Origin: CAZRCG01 sp964598565
GTDB lineage: Bacteria > Bdellovibrionota > UBA2394
Length of the DNA stretch: 64,000 nucleotides
Assembly: GCA_964598565.1 (NCBI GenBank)
Contig: CAZRCG010000004.1
Coordinates: 62,001-126,000 of the forward strand
Direction: 5' to 3'
In this document: piece by piece, positions 26,298 to 35,427 of the stretch
How the letters are laid out: each line of letters begins with the position of its first letter
Position numbering within the stretch: position 1 is the stretch's first letter
Program-made: the position numbers and the translations under genes
The notes under the pieces: model-generated
What the model was told of the DNA's origin: nothing
Seen by the model: the letters and a program-made list of their open reading frames with translations, nothing else
Database searches by the model: none

Positions 26298-28019
26298 CTA
26301 ATGAGATTGACCTAGCGCATCGAGGCTGGTGAGGAGGGTCGACAGGTCTCGATTGATGGCGCTGACCGTGCTTCGACCGTAGAGCTCCTGATACCAAAAA
26401 TAGTTTCGCAAAACGAGTGAGACATAATCGCGAGTTTCTGGAAACGGAATGAGATCGACAAATAAAAGATCCGCTTCATCGCGCCCATAAATTTTGAGCC
26501 ACTGGTCGACACGAGAGGAGCCGGCGTTGTAAGCCGCCAAGGCAAGCTCGAGACTCTGAAATCGATCGGTCAGTCGACGAAGATACTGCGAGCCTAGGGC
26601 AATATTCTGAGACGGCTCAAAGAGTTGACGTGATGCTTTGGCACCACCCACCGACCTGGCGGTGGATGGAAGAATTTGAAGTAAGCCACGAGCATTGGCT
26701 CGCGATACGGCCGTGCGATCGAATGCACTCTCTTGTCGAGCGACCGACATCAGAAGCAGCGGATCAATCGACCTCTTCATTTTTTTGAACTCCGCATGAA
26801 AGGGCGTCGGAAACATTTTATGCACCAGGGGCTCACTAAAAAAATCGGGTCGCCACAGAGCCAACCGACCACTGAGACGTACCTGAGCAGCGACTTGCGA
26901 TGATTTCTCAAATGCCGCAAATAATTTCAAGACACTGGCGCTACTTTCGAACCTATCGAGTCGGAGTAGCGCCGCAGCGAGTCGCTCAGCAGCCGATGAG
27001 GCTTCCACCTGCAGAAGAGAATTTAGCCAGCCCATATAGCGTTTATCTGCCGTGGGTGTTGTGGGAGATTTGGGTGGAGGAGTATCTAAAGACGCAAGTC
27101 TCGTGTCGACCTGATAAAGATCTGTCGCCTTTCGTCTCATATGAGCTTTCGCGGTGATGGCATGGAAGCTTGACGGACGATCGCTGATAAGGGTTTGCCA
27201 GTCAGCCACAGTCAGAAGTTCAATTTTATTTTTGGTTTTACTTTCGGCCTTCTTCACTTTGGCCTGGTTCTTTTGATGCTGCATTAAGCCTCGCCAGTAC
27301 AAGAGGCGGGCATAATCTGGATGATTGCTAGCGGGCCTCGCTTTAGTAAGCCAGCGAACGGCAGTGGTTTCAGAGTTCCAGCTGAGTTCGAGTAGCGCCA
27401 TTCGTAACAAGAGGGGTGTCGCTCGCGAATCGTCGGCAACAATACATTCCATGCCATGCGTGAAGAGACGCCGTAGCAACGTGCGAGCCTTTGCAGACGG
27501 TGCATGAGTCGCCGTTGTAAGTGAGCCGTTCGAAGTAAATTTTTCTAACGAGCGGGCTATTGCTAAAGAGAGCGAACGAGGGCAGGTCTTGGTGTGAAGA
27601 GCCAGATTGCCTCGGTGAAGTAAATCTGCTTCAGAACTAGTCGACGTAAATCGAACGAGCCGTGCAAAGTCGCTCCTCTGAAGATCGTCGATCGACTTCC
27701 AAGATAACGTGCTCCTAGCTCGTGACGACTGTACATTATTTGACGATGGAAATAGTTCGCTCTCAAAATCGCAGAGCTCTCGAAAAGGCCTTTGGTTTCT
27801 GGGAATCGAAGTGTCGCTGCAAAAATCACGTAGCTTACTTTGACTCAGCAAAAGACCCGATAGCCAACGAGCGTCGGCCTGGGACAGCGTTGGCACAGCA
27901 GATGCTTTTGAAATATCTGCGAATACCAAAATGCCTACAAGAGCAAAAAATTCTGCCCTCACGCGCACGAAATGAAAAATGCAGTACGCCACCATCGACG
28001 CGACGACTCGAACGTCCAT
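26298..28019 (-). CDS. Soluble lytic murein transglycosylase (Slt-like)
   Basis: A 573-residue periplasmic enzyme that cleaves peptidoglycan to 1,6-anhydro products. After an N-terminal hydrophobic signal (EFFALVGILVFADISKASA) comes a long helical, superhelix-like region. The C-terminal SLT domain has the catalytic glutamate in SVARQESAFD, the family block RANARGLLQILPSTARSVGG, and LALAAYNAGSSRVDQWL. The final DLIPFPETRDYVSLVLRNYF is the usual end of Slt70-type proteins. Overall length (E. coli Slt is ~645) fits a somewhat short Slt70. It is probably a single-gene unit. Confidence 0.9.
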   Translation of the reverse strand: MDVRVVASMVAYCIFHFVRVRAEFFALVGILVFADISKASAVPTLSQADARWLSGLLLSQSKLRDFCSDTSIPRNQRPFRELCDFESELFPSSNNVQSSRARSTLSWKSIDDLQRSDFARLVRFTSTSSEADLLHRGNLALHTKTCPRSLSLAIARSLEKFTSNGSLTTATHAPSAKARTLLRRLFTHGMECIVADDSRATPLLLRMALLELSWNSETTAVRWLTKARPASNHPDYARLLYWRGLMQHQKNQAKVKKAESKTKNKIELLTVADWQTLISDRPSSFHAITAKAHMRRKATDLYQVDTRLASLDTPPPKSPTTPTADKRYMGWLNSLLQVEASSAAERLAAALLRLDRFESSASVLKLFAAFEKSSQVAAQVRLSGRLALWRPDFFSEPLVHKMFPTPFHAEFKKMKRSIDPLLLMSVARQESAFDRTAVSRANARGLLQILPSTARSVGGAKASRQLFEPSQNIALGSQYLRRLTDRFQSLELALAAYNAGSSRVDQWLKIYGRDEADLLFVDLIPFPETRDYVSLVLRNYFWYQELYGRSTVSAINRDLSTLLTSLDALGQSH

Positions 28020-28135
28020 TTCACCTCCCCAAGGACTCCGTCAAATGGTGATGCAGAATAAGTTAAAACTTACCTGATGGAGCCTATATTCAGTGTAACC
28101 TAAATAAGCCAAAACCTTGCATTATGACCAAATTG

Positions 28136-29161
28136 TCACTGGGCTTGATGAGAGACCACTTCGGCCAGGGCTTTGACCCAAATATCGTGATCATTGACAC
28201 AGGGTACAGTGACAAAAGATTGTCCTCCCGCTGCCAAAAATGAGTCTCGCCCTCGAATGGCAATTTCTTCGAGTGTCTCGAGACAGTCTGCAACAAACGA
28301 GGGGCTCATCACGGCCAACGATTTAATTCCTTTGTTCGCAAGCTGCATAATGAGGTCATCGGTGGCAGGCAGCAGCCAAGGGTCTCTGCCCAGGCGCGAT
28401 TGAAACGCGACTGTATAAGACTCAGGCTTTAAATTAAGACTGCGCGCCAAGTGTCGAGCGGTGGCAAAGCTATGAGCGCGATAACAAAATGGCGGTGTTG
28501 ACTCACAACAGGTCGATAGCCTGCAAGTATTGCCTGTGGGATCAGCCTTACGAATATGTCGCTCAGGAAGTCCGTGAAAACTGATAATGGTATGGTCCAC
28601 CTGTTTGACGACATGTTGTTTATAGAGATCGGCCTGCGCCCTGATAAAGCCGTCTAAGCTATGAAAGGCTGGCAATGTATGAATTGCAGGAATATACGCG
28701 TCGTTCTTCAAAACCCTCATCGCATCGGCTAGAGACGAACCGCTACTTGACGACGCATAGTGTGGATAAAGCGGCGCCAAGTAAAGATGACTAAAACCCT
28801 CGTTTCGAAACCGCTTCCACTGTGAGCGAAACGAGGGCTCACCGTAGCGCATCGAATACGCAACCGTGATACGGTTTTTGGTAGGGTCCAATATCTTCTG
28901 AAGTTTTTCGGCAATGGCTGCCGTATTGACGAGCAACGGGCTTCCGCGATCCGTCCAAATACTTTTGTAGGCGTGTGCTGATTTTGGAGCACGAAACGGC
29001 GCGATGATTCCGTAGACAAGTGGATAGCGCACCAGAGCAGAAATATCGATTACGCGTCCGTCCGTCAGAAACTCTTGTAAATAACGCCTTACAGCGGGTG
29101 TTGTCGGTGCAGAAGGGGAGCCAAGATTCATTAATATCACCAAAGTTTTTGCTTGGTTCAT
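28136..29161 (-). CDS. hemH: Ferrochelatase with internal cysteine cluster
   Basis: Ferrochelatase inserts Fe2+ into protoporphyrin IX (or coproporphyrin) in the last part of haem synthesis. The 341-residue protein from ATG 29161 opens with VILMNLGSPSAPTTPAVRRY. It has the active-site ISFHGLPERH and MSPSFVADCLETLEEI with the conserved Glu. Between them lies a segment TCRLSTCCESTPPFC (near 28490-28535) with four cysteines in a C-x4-C-C-x6-C pattern, in the place where some microbial ferrochelatases bind a [2Fe-2S] cluster. It is divergent from the NHL-repeat gene with 44 bases between starts. Confidence 0.95.
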   Translation of the reverse strand: MNQAKTLVILMNLGSPSAPTTPAVRRYLQEFLTDGRVIDISALVRYPLVYGIIAPFRAPKSAHAYKSIWTDRGSPLLVNTAAIAEKLQKILDPTKNRITVAYSMRYGEPSFRSQWKRFRNEGFSHLYLAPLYPHYASSSSGSSLADAMRVLKNDAYIPAIHTLPAFHSLDGFIRAQADLYKQHVVKQVDHTIISFHGLPERHIRKADPTGNTCRLSTCCESTPPFCYRAHSFATARHLARSLNLKPESYTVAFQSRLGRDPWLLPATDDLIMQLANKGIKSLAVMSPSFVADCLETLEEIAIRGRDSFLAAGGQSFVTVPCVNDHDIWVKALAEVVSHQAQ

Positions 29162-29205
29162 AGGTATTGACTTTAGGGTGTTTCGCAAGACTTGATGAGT
29201 ATGGA

Positions 29206-30027
29206 ATGTTGCTTTCTACAAGTAGACATAATATCGAGGCCCGGATTTTAGAGCCGTTTGCACGGCCATTTTCTATTGAGAGAGTCGGACCCTCGTTGTT
29301 TTGGATCGCCGAGTTTCAAGGCCCTTGGGTAACGGCTTATGACGAAACGACTCAGCAACGCTCCCTGGTAGCTTCATCGAGCTTGCAAGGTTTATGGAGA
29401 GGCCCGCACAGCATCACCAGAGGGCCTGATGACCAATTGACGATTATCGACTATCGAGCAAATTGTATTTCGATTCACTCGCCACTCTCTGGGGCGTCTT
29501 GTACCTTGGTCGACAGCGCCTCGGGTCTCACGGCGGGCCCGGCGACTGCGACTTGGCACCATGACGAACTCTATATCTCCGATTATGGATCGAACCGCAT
29601 CGTTGTAATCGATAAAGCGGGTATCTATCAACGCGAAATCTCGTCGGCCAATAGTCCCTCCCGTCAACCTGGAGCCTTCGATCGTTTGCACGATATTACG
29701 TTTTTTGAAGACTCAATGGTCATTGTAGATACGTGGAACTCAAGATTGCAGCGTTTCACACTGCAGGGTGAATTCATCGAGATTATTGCTTTTGAGTTCT
29801 CGAAGCCTGTGAGTATTTCGAAATCGCTGAAAAACATCGCGGTCTCTGACGTGGGCAGTCATCGAATTTATCTTTTTGATCTCAAGTTTAACCTGGTCAA
29901 TACTATAGGAATTCACAATGAACTTTTGAAACCTTACGAAGTACGGTTTCGAGGCAGTGACCTCTCTATTTGCGATACAGACCACAATCGTATTTTAATT
30001 TTGGACACGAAGGACCTAGAGATATGA
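29206..30027 (+). CDS. NHL-repeat beta-propeller protein
   Basis: A 273-residue protein without a signal peptide. It contains NHL-like blades of the form ISDYGSNRIVVIDKAG, IVDTWNSRLQRFTLQG, VSDVGSHRIYLFD and ICDTDHNRILILD, enough for a five- or six-bladed propeller. An open frame begins at TTG 29167, but ATG 29206 leaves room for divergent promoters. It overlaps the cysS start as ATGA (30024-30027), so translation is coupled. A ligand cannot be read from the sequence, and the link with cysteinyl-tRNA synthetase is unexplained. Confidence 0.8.
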   Translation: MLLSTSRHNIEARILEPFARPFSIERVGPSLFWIAEFQGPWVTAYDETTQQRSLVASSSLQGLWRGPHSITRGPDDQLTIIDYRANCISIHSPLSGASCTLVDSASGLTAGPATATWHHDELYISDYGSNRIVVIDKAGIYQREISSANSPSRQPGAFDRLHDITFFEDSMVIVDTWNSRLQRFTLQGEFIEIIAFEFSKPVSISKSLKNIAVSDVGSHRIYLFDLKFNLVNTIGIHNELLKPYEVRFRGSDLSICDTDHNRILILDTKDLEI

Positions 30028-31508
30028 ACGGAAAAACGGGCCACGCCAAGTCAGCTGAAACTAAATTTGCTGATATTAAACTCACCGATTCTTTCACACG
30101 AAAGAAACTACGTTTTGAGCCACAAGATCCGACCGCAGTACTTATCTACGGCTGTGGGCCGACAGTTTACGGCCTGACTCATGTCGGCAATGCACGCGCG
30201 TTTCTTACGCAGGACATGGTCGTGCGCGTCTTATCTTACGCGGGCTATGGCGTGCGCTATGTGCGCAACTATACCGATATCGATGATAAGATTATCGCGC
30301 GAGCGAGCGTCGAGAATCTTAGCTCTCAAGCGTTAGCTAAAAAGTATACCGCCGCCTTTGACGACGATATGAAGGCTCTTCGAGTTCAAACGCCACATCG
30401 GTGCCCGAAGGCCACAGAGTCTGTGGATGCGATTATTAAAATGATTCAAGATTTGCAAACTCGCGGCCACGCTTATGGTTTGCACAAAGATGGAAATCAC
30501 GATGTTTACTTCAACGTGGCGACTTTTAAAAACTACGGCAAACTTTCGGGCCGCTCGCTAGAAGAATCCGAGGCCGGCTACCGCATTGATATTGACCAAG
30601 GTAAGATTAATCCCGGCGACTTTGCGCTCTGGAAATCAGCGAAACCAGGTGAACCTGCATGGCCGAGCCCCTGGGGAATGGGACGCCCCGGCTGGCATAT
30701 TGAATGCTCCGCGATGATCGAGACTCATCTCGGCACAACCATCGACATTCACATGGGGGGTATCGATTTACTATTTCCCCATCACGAAAATGAAATTGCG
30801 CAGAGTGAAGCTAGTCATCAGAAAAAGTTGTCGCGCTACTGGATGCACAACGGTCTCTTAGAGCTTGACGCCGTAAAGATGAGTAAGTCTCTAGGCAATT
30901 TGGTATCGACGAGAGATTTTTTAAAAGACTATGGTGCCGACGTATTTCGCCTGTTGATGCTGAGTCATCATTACCGAAGTCCTTTAAATTTTTCTAACGA
31001 GACAATTTCTCAGGCCGAAAATCTTTGGAAGCGACTTCTCAAGGCTCTTCTTTCAAAACCAAGTGAATCACCAAATGAATCAAAGACTGATAGTGAAAAG
31101 CCAGCCGAATTGCTCGGTCTGAAAGAGAGAATGCAAGACGCCCTATACGATGATTTCAATACAGCGAAGGCGCTCGGATTTATGTGGGCCGCTCTCAGAG
31201 CTGTCACGCGAGGCCCCTCGCAAGAACTCTGGACAGAATGGACCGCCTGCGTTCATGAATTTAATTCGATTTTTGCGTTCGATCTTAATGATCCTAAAGC
31301 ATCGCTGGCTGCCCTAGAGGCGCGTCAAGAAGCACGATGGGGCGTCGACAGCTCGTTGAGGCAGTGGCTGGATGCGAAAATTCAAGAGCGGCAGACATTC
31401 AGAGCTCAGAAAGATTTTGTTTCGGCCGATAAAGTTCGTTCCGAAATGGAAGCTTGCGGTTTCACCGTCATGGATAATCCTCACGGATCGGACTGGCGCA
31501 AAACCTGA
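30024..31508 (+). CDS. cysS: Cysteinyl-tRNA synthetase
   Basis: Class I synthetase that charges tRNA-Cys; 494 residues from ATG 30024. The HIGH-type signature is LTHVGNARAF, preceded by YGCGPTVYG whose Cys is a zinc ligand. Other zinc ligands are in GWHIECSAM and FPHHENEIAQ. KMSKSLGN is the second class I motif. The C-terminal DALRV-type anticodon region ends with FVSADKVRSEMEACGFTVMD, typical of CysS. A stretch of about 20 residues after the KMSKS domain (KPSESPNESKTDSEKPAEL) is a low-complexity insert. Confidence 0.97.
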   Translation: MNGKTGHAKSAETKFADIKLTDSFTRKKLRFEPQDPTAVLIYGCGPTVYGLTHVGNARAFLTQDMVVRVLSYAGYGVRYVRNYTDIDDKIIARASVENLSSQALAKKYTAAFDDDMKALRVQTPHRCPKATESVDAIIKMIQDLQTRGHAYGLHKDGNHDVYFNVATFKNYGKLSGRSLEESEAGYRIDIDQGKINPGDFALWKSAKPGEPAWPSPWGMGRPGWHIECSAMIETHLGTTIDIHMGGIDLLFPHHENEIAQSEASHQKKLSRYWMHNGLLELDAVKMSKSLGNLVSTRDFLKDYGADVFRLLMLSHHYRSPLNFSNETISQAENLWKRLLKALLSKPSESPNESKTDSEKPAELLGLKERMQDALYDDFNTAKALGFMWAALRAVTRGPSQELWTEWTACVHEFNSIFAFDLNDPKASLAALEARQEARWGVDSSLRQWLDAKIQERQTFRAQKDFVSADKVRSEMEACGFTVMDNPHGSDWRKT

Positions 31509-31577
31509 GATCAAGATTCAGTATGAAAGTTCATATATCACATCAGGCATAAATCTAACTTTCAGCTGGAAATTAGA

Positions 31578-32099
31578 TTAATGACGCGCCTGCAAGTGAG
31601 CGTGTGACTGCGACTGAGCACCCAGCATGAGTCGTTGCCCTAACAGCAAAACCGCAAAGAAGAAAAAGTCTGCCGCCAGCGAACGCCAGAAAAAGGGCAA
31701 CGCCATAATATAACAGTGAACGAGTCCCATCAGATCTTTGGAATACATGGTTGTGGACATCCAATGGCCGAAATTAGAAATCACAAAAAACAGCGATGAA
31801 CCCGACAAGGCGGTCGACGTTAAAACAAATACATCGTGTGAACGACGCGTTCTAAAGCCAAGTATCAGCGCCATCACGAGAGCTCCATACACATAAAGTT
31901 GCCCAGGATAAAAGCCTAAAATTAAATCACTCCCTACGAAAACCGCCAAAATAATTGCCAAGCCTGCCATGGGGCGCAGTGTACGACCTGCAATCAAGGC
32001 TATCGCCAATACCGGCGAAAGATTGGCCGGATGCGGCACAATCCGTGAAAAGAACCCAAGACCAATCAACAATACAGACCAAAATAAAATCGACTTCAT
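31578..32099 (-). CDS. DUF6580-like small membrane protein
   Basis: A 173-residue integral membrane protein with five or six helices. The N-terminus FFSRIVPHPANLSPVLAIAL matches the R-P-HPpNfsPv-A block of DUF6580 proteins, which resemble substrate-binding (S) components of ECF vitamin transporters. It starts ten bases after the DUF71-family gene on the same strand. Other conserved spots are FVGSDLILGFYPGQLYVY and SNFGHWMST. The C-terminus is His-rich (SQSHAHLQARH), possibly fortuitous. Vitamin or metabolite uptake is the likeliest job; the substrate is not known. Confidence 0.7.
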   Translation of the reverse strand: MKSILFWSVLLIGLGFFSRIVPHPANLSPVLAIALIAGRTLRPMAGLAIILAVFVGSDLILGFYPGQLYVYGALVMALILGFRTRRSHDVFVLTSTALSGSSLFFVISNFGHWMSTTMYSKDLMGLVHCYIMALPFFWRSLAADFFFFAVLLLGQRLMLGAQSQSHAHLQARH

Positions 32100-32108
32100 C
32101 TATTCAAT

Positions 32109-32762
32109 CTAGGGTGAATTAAAATCAAAAGACAAATAGTTTCCCATTTTCGACGAGGTTTCAAACTTGGAGGGCAGAGAAGTCTGAAAAAAGGGTCCAT
32201 TGTAGACAAAAAGGCCAAACTCGCCCAACAGCCCCGCCACGTCGCATCCCTTAGGCAAACGCTCCTTGAGCTTTGCCGAGAAGGATTGCCCTAAGAATGT
32301 CGCCGGCATCTTGCGCTCATCTACCGAAACGACCGCAGCGTCGAAGCGCAAATTGAAAAAAACACGCACAATTTCTTCGGAGGGCCAATTCCAGAGGGGA
32401 AATCGCGCATGAAGGCCCAAACGAGACGCGCAATTCATCGCTGCCTTCACCAGGGGACTCTCTTTATGAAAGGTAAAAATGAGGGCTTCAGTTTTCTTTT
32501 GCTTAAATAGTGCCTTTAATTCTTCTTCGTTATCGATACGCCACGATTCTGTCGTATTATCGGATACTTCGGGCGCGAGGGGCGTAAAACTTATCTCAAG
32601 ACTCTCGGCCTGAGCTCTTAGCATGGCGGTCGATACGGTCAGGCCTGCAATCGAAAGGCCCAGTAGGCCCTGCAGCTTGAACTCTGGCGACTTGGCCTCG
32701 AACAATGTTACCGCCGAGTCGGCGCCTCCCATCCAAACGAGCCACGCTTTTTCTCTCTTCAT
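32109..32762 (-). CDS. DUF71/Dph6-like PP-loop ATP-binding protein
   Basis: A 217-residue cytoplasmic protein from ATG 32762 (AAGGGA upstream). An ATP-pyrophosphatase loop at the N-terminus reads WMGGADSAVTLFE, a variant of SGGKDS with Ala in place of Lys. The family blocks PLWNWPSEE (usually PLW) and CDVAGLLGEFGLFVYNGP (usually GE.GE.ETf..dgP) identify the COG2102/Dph6 superfamily. Bacteria have no diphthamide. Published comparative genomics linked bacterial DUF71 proteins to B12 salvage, and the neighbouring DUF6580 membrane protein would fit a transport partner. The missing Lys in the PP-loop and the altered GEFGLF may mean reduced or different activity. Confidence 0.7.
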   Translation of the reverse strand: MKREKAWLVWMGGADSAVTLFEAKSPEFKLQGLLGLSIAGLTVSTAMLRAQAESLEISFTPLAPEVSDNTTESWRIDNEEELKALFKQKKTEALIFTFHKESPLVKAAMNCASRLGLHARFPLWNWPSEEIVRVFFNLRFDAAVVSVDERKMPATFLGQSFSAKLKERLPKGCDVAGLLGEFGLFVYNGPFFQTSLPSKFETSSKMGNYLSFDFNSP

Positions 32763-32932
32763 AGGGTCCCTTCCGGCCCATTTTATAGGGTAGGGGGGCA
32801 CCTTAGTCTATGAAATCATTCAAAGGTTTTTGCATGCGGGCCGAGCCAAAGCGCTAGCGATAGATTTATGGTCAGTGTGGAGCGAACCCACCCAAAGCCA
32901 AAAACCAGCCAAGAACCAGCCGAAGGGACTAT

Positions 32933-33904
32933 TTGCTATTTGGGAAGACTCGGGTAGATAGGCCGACGGACTTGCCTATGTTGACGCTCTATCAGGCCAA
33001 TCTTAAGTGTCGAGACAAAGTGATTCAGCGCTCGCGTCCATTTTTCTATGAGGGCCATATTTCATCGTTGGTGAAAATTTCACGCCGTAGGCACCGCCAT
33101 CACATTGAAGTACATGCATCGATTGTTGAATCAGACTCCCTTGATCGCGAAGGCGATCTTCAGTCGAAGATATGGCGTCTGGGTGGTTCTTTCAAATCTC
33201 GCTATTCGCTGGGTCACCACCTAAGCTTAGAGATTGTGCCTATTTCGTGGGCCGACCTCTTTCCGCAGCGACGAATTCTGTACAGTCTCATCGCGATTCT
33301 TTTCGTTCATAGTGCGGTTCTTGTGGGGCCCGTCATGATGAAGCCGGCAGCAAAGCCAAAAATTGTTTCGGTCACGCTCACCAGGCCATTGACCCCTGTG
33401 ACAACCAAAAAAGCTGGGCGAGGAGCCTCAAGTCGAGACGCCCTTATTCGCCGCCGAGCGATGCCGCAACCATCGGCCACCGACCAACTTCTAAAATCTT
33501 GGTCGGCTGTGAAGCCATTAGCTCTACCAAAATCGGTAGAGAAAGTCGCTCTGGCGAAACCAGCTTGGATGGAAAAAAATCAGCTGAAAGAGAACCAACT
33601 GAACAATACGCATAGCTCAGGTCATACCACTGACTCTCATCATGAAACTCACGAAGCTTGGTCGAGCCTTAAGCCCAAGCTTCAAGACTGCCTCATCGGC
33701 CATCAAAATCTTCAGTCGCAAAAGACCTTAAAAACTCAGCTGCAACTTAATCGGGCCGGCCATATCGTAGGCATCAAAATTCTCACTGCAGCGTCGCCCG
33801 ATCTCGAATCTTGTTTAATGTCGGCTCTTCAAGGTACCCGCTTTGGCAGAGCCAGCGCCAATTCGCACGAACGACTCGTAGAAAAAACCTTTAACCTTTA
33901 CTAG
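32933..33904 (+). CDS. TonB/AgmX-like energy-transducer-type protein
   Basis: A 323-residue protein predicted from TTG 32933 (AAGGGA upstream); ATG 32978 is the alternative. Residues ~1-115 form a basic cytoplasmic domain. One membrane helix follows at ~116-136 (LYSLIAILFVHSAVLVGPV), then a Pro/Lys/Ser-rich periplasmic linker. The C-terminal ~90-residue domain (LQLNRAGHIVGIKILTAASP, CLMSALQGTRFG) resembles the TonB C-terminal/AgmX fold. The unusual point is the large cytoplasmic domain, since TonB normally starts with its helix. It lies 11 bases before an ABC importer operon and could help pass a ligand across the outer membrane. Confidence 0.65.
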   Translation: MLFGKTRVDRPTDLPMLTLYQANLKCRDKVIQRSRPFFYEGHISSLVKISRRRHRHHIEVHASIVESDSLDREGDLQSKIWRLGGSFKSRYSLGHHLSLEIVPISWADLFPQRRILYSLIAILFVHSAVLVGPVMMKPAAKPKIVSVTLTRPLTPVTTKKAGRGASSRDALIRRRAMPQPSATDQLLKSWSAVKPLALPKSVEKVALAKPAWMEKNQLKENQLNNTHSSGHTTDSHHETHEAWSSLKPKLQDCLIGHQNLQSQKTLKTQLQLNRAGHIVGIKILTAASPDLESCLMSALQGTRFGRASANSHERLVEKTFNLY

Positions 33905-33915
33905 TCTTCTTCATA

Positions 33916-34674
33916 GTGACTGAAAACCCAGCCCATCTTCTGACGACTCAGGCCCTTTCGAAGACTTTCGTCGCCCACAACGAGATTTTCAATAATGTAT
34001 CGATAAGAGCCCAGCGAGGCGAAGTCGTCTCTATCGTGGGGCCATCGGGTTGCGGCAAAACCACATTACTCAGAATTCTTGCGGGACTTGATACGCCAAC
34101 GTCCGGCAGTCTGCAGTGGTCTCAATCGCTGCGAAAGGCCTTTGTGTTTCAAGATGCCCTGCTGCTGCCTTGGCTCAATGCCCTCGAGAATATTAGACTG
34201 CCTCTGAAGCTCTCTCGCAGTCTCAATGAAAAATCGAACTTAGCAAATGAACTACTGTCATCGGTGGGATTATCGCATGCTGGTCACCTTTATCCGCACC
34301 AGCTGTCGGGTGGTATGCGCATGCGAGTATCTTTGGCAAGGGCCTTCGTCACTGAGCCAGAGATACTTTTCATGGATGAGCCATTTGCGGCTCTTGATGA
34401 AATCACTCGTCATCGCCTCAATGAAGATTTGCGAACCTGGGTAGAGGCACGCCATTTGACCGTATTTTTTGTCACGCATTCATCGTCAGAGGCTGTATTT
34501 TTGAGCGATCGAATTTATGTCCTGGGCGCTACGCCCGCCACGATTCTTGACGAAGTGACTATTGACGCATCGTCTCAAAGCATTAAAAGAGATCGCTCGT
34601 TTCGGGATTCCCCCTTCTATTTGCAATCGAGACGTACGTTAGAAAAAAGGTTGTATGACAAAGCGACTGATTGA
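33916..34674 (+). CDS. NitT/TauT-family ABC importer ATPase
   Basis: A 252-residue nucleotide-binding subunit from GTG 33916. Walker A GPSGCGKTTLLRILAGLDTP, Q-loop AFVFQDALLLPWLNALENI, signature LSGGMRMRVSLARAF, Walker B EILFMDEPFAALDEITR and switch VTHSSSEAVFLSDR are all intact. The 'PWLNALENI' Q-loop and FAALDE are typical of the SsuB/TauB/ThiZ branch. It overlaps the permease gene by 20 bases. Confidence 0.92.
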   Translation: MTENPAHLLTTQALSKTFVAHNEIFNNVSIRAQRGEVVSIVGPSGCGKTTLLRILAGLDTPTSGSLQWSQSLRKAFVFQDALLLPWLNALENIRLPLKLSRSLNEKSNLANELLSSVGLSHAGHLYPHQLSGGMRMRVSLARAFVTEPEILFMDEPFAALDEITRHRLNEDLRTWVEARHLTVFFVTHSSSEAVFLSDRIYVLGATPATILDEVTIDASSQSIKRDRSFRDSPFYLQSRRTLEKRLYDKATD

Positions 34675-35419
34675 GAAGTCATCTTTTTTAGTTCCTCTGG
34701 CTCTTGTGGCGTTAGTTTTAGAAGTGGGGGTTCGATTTAAAGTTTTTCCACGCTATTTGGTGGCGAGCCCCACGATGATCGCCGAGTGCTTGCAACAAGA
34801 TTACGATATTCTTCTGCAGGCATTTGGCCAAACCTTAGGCGCCGCTACTTTAGGTTTTTTAGGCTCTCTCGTGGTGGGCTTTTCGCTTGGTGTCTTATTT
34901 TTTTGGTCACGTCGTGTTCGTCGTTTTTTATTTCCCTACGTCACGTTCTTTCAGACGATTCCCATCATTGCCATCGCGCCCTTACTGGTCATTTGGTTTG
35001 GTTATGGATTTTCAACTATCGCCATTTCTAGTTTAATCGTCGCCGTTTTTCCGATGATTGCAGCGACCATGAAGGGCTTGGCAAGCACCGACCCCAGTTA
35101 TCAAAAGTTATTTGAGATTTACGGTGCCACCCGATGGCAAAGTTTGACGGCTCTGCATATTCCATTTTCATTAACCCATATAGCCGTGGGCGCTCAGGTA
35201 GCCTCAGGGCTCTGTGTGATTGGCGCCATCGTAGGAGAGTTCATCGCCGGAGGTGGTTTGGGCGGTTTAATTGATACCGCCCGCGTTCAACAGAGAACGG
35301 AGCTTCTGTTCGCCGCCCTTCTTTTGTCGGCAGCGTTAGGGTTACTCATGTTATGGGCAACCAACGCAATTTTCAGGCGTCTTTTAAAGACTTGGCATCC
35401 GTCGGAAAGACCCCTATAA
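34655..35419 (+). CDS. NitT/TauT-family ABC importer permease
   Basis: A 254-residue inner-membrane permease with six helices. The conserved cytoplasmic EAA-type loop reads EIYGATRWQSLTALHIPFSL. Family blocks QTIPIIAIAPLLVIWFG and GAIVGEFIAGGGLGGLI place it with SsuC/TauC/ThiX. It sits between the ATPase and binding-protein genes in a classic importer order. Confidence 0.92.
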   Translation: MTKRLIEKSSFLVPLALVALVLEVGVRFKVFPRYLVASPTMIAECLQQDYDILLQAFGQTLGAATLGFLGSLVVGFSLGVLFFWSRRVRRFLFPYVTFFQTIPIIAIAPLLVIWFGYGFSTIAISSLIVAVFPMIAATMKGLASTDPSYQKLFEIYGATRWQSLTALHIPFSLTHIAVGAQVASGLCVIGAIVGEFIAGGGLGGLIDTARVQQRTELLFAALLLSAALGLLMLWATNAIFRRLLKTWHPSERPL

Positions 35420-35427
35420 GGCTGTTT

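Noticed and set aside
32802..32932. Possible cobalamin riboswitch between the DUF71 gene and the TonB-like gene
   Set aside because: The region has a CAGTG-like word but no recognisable B12 box and no folding pattern of the family could be traced.
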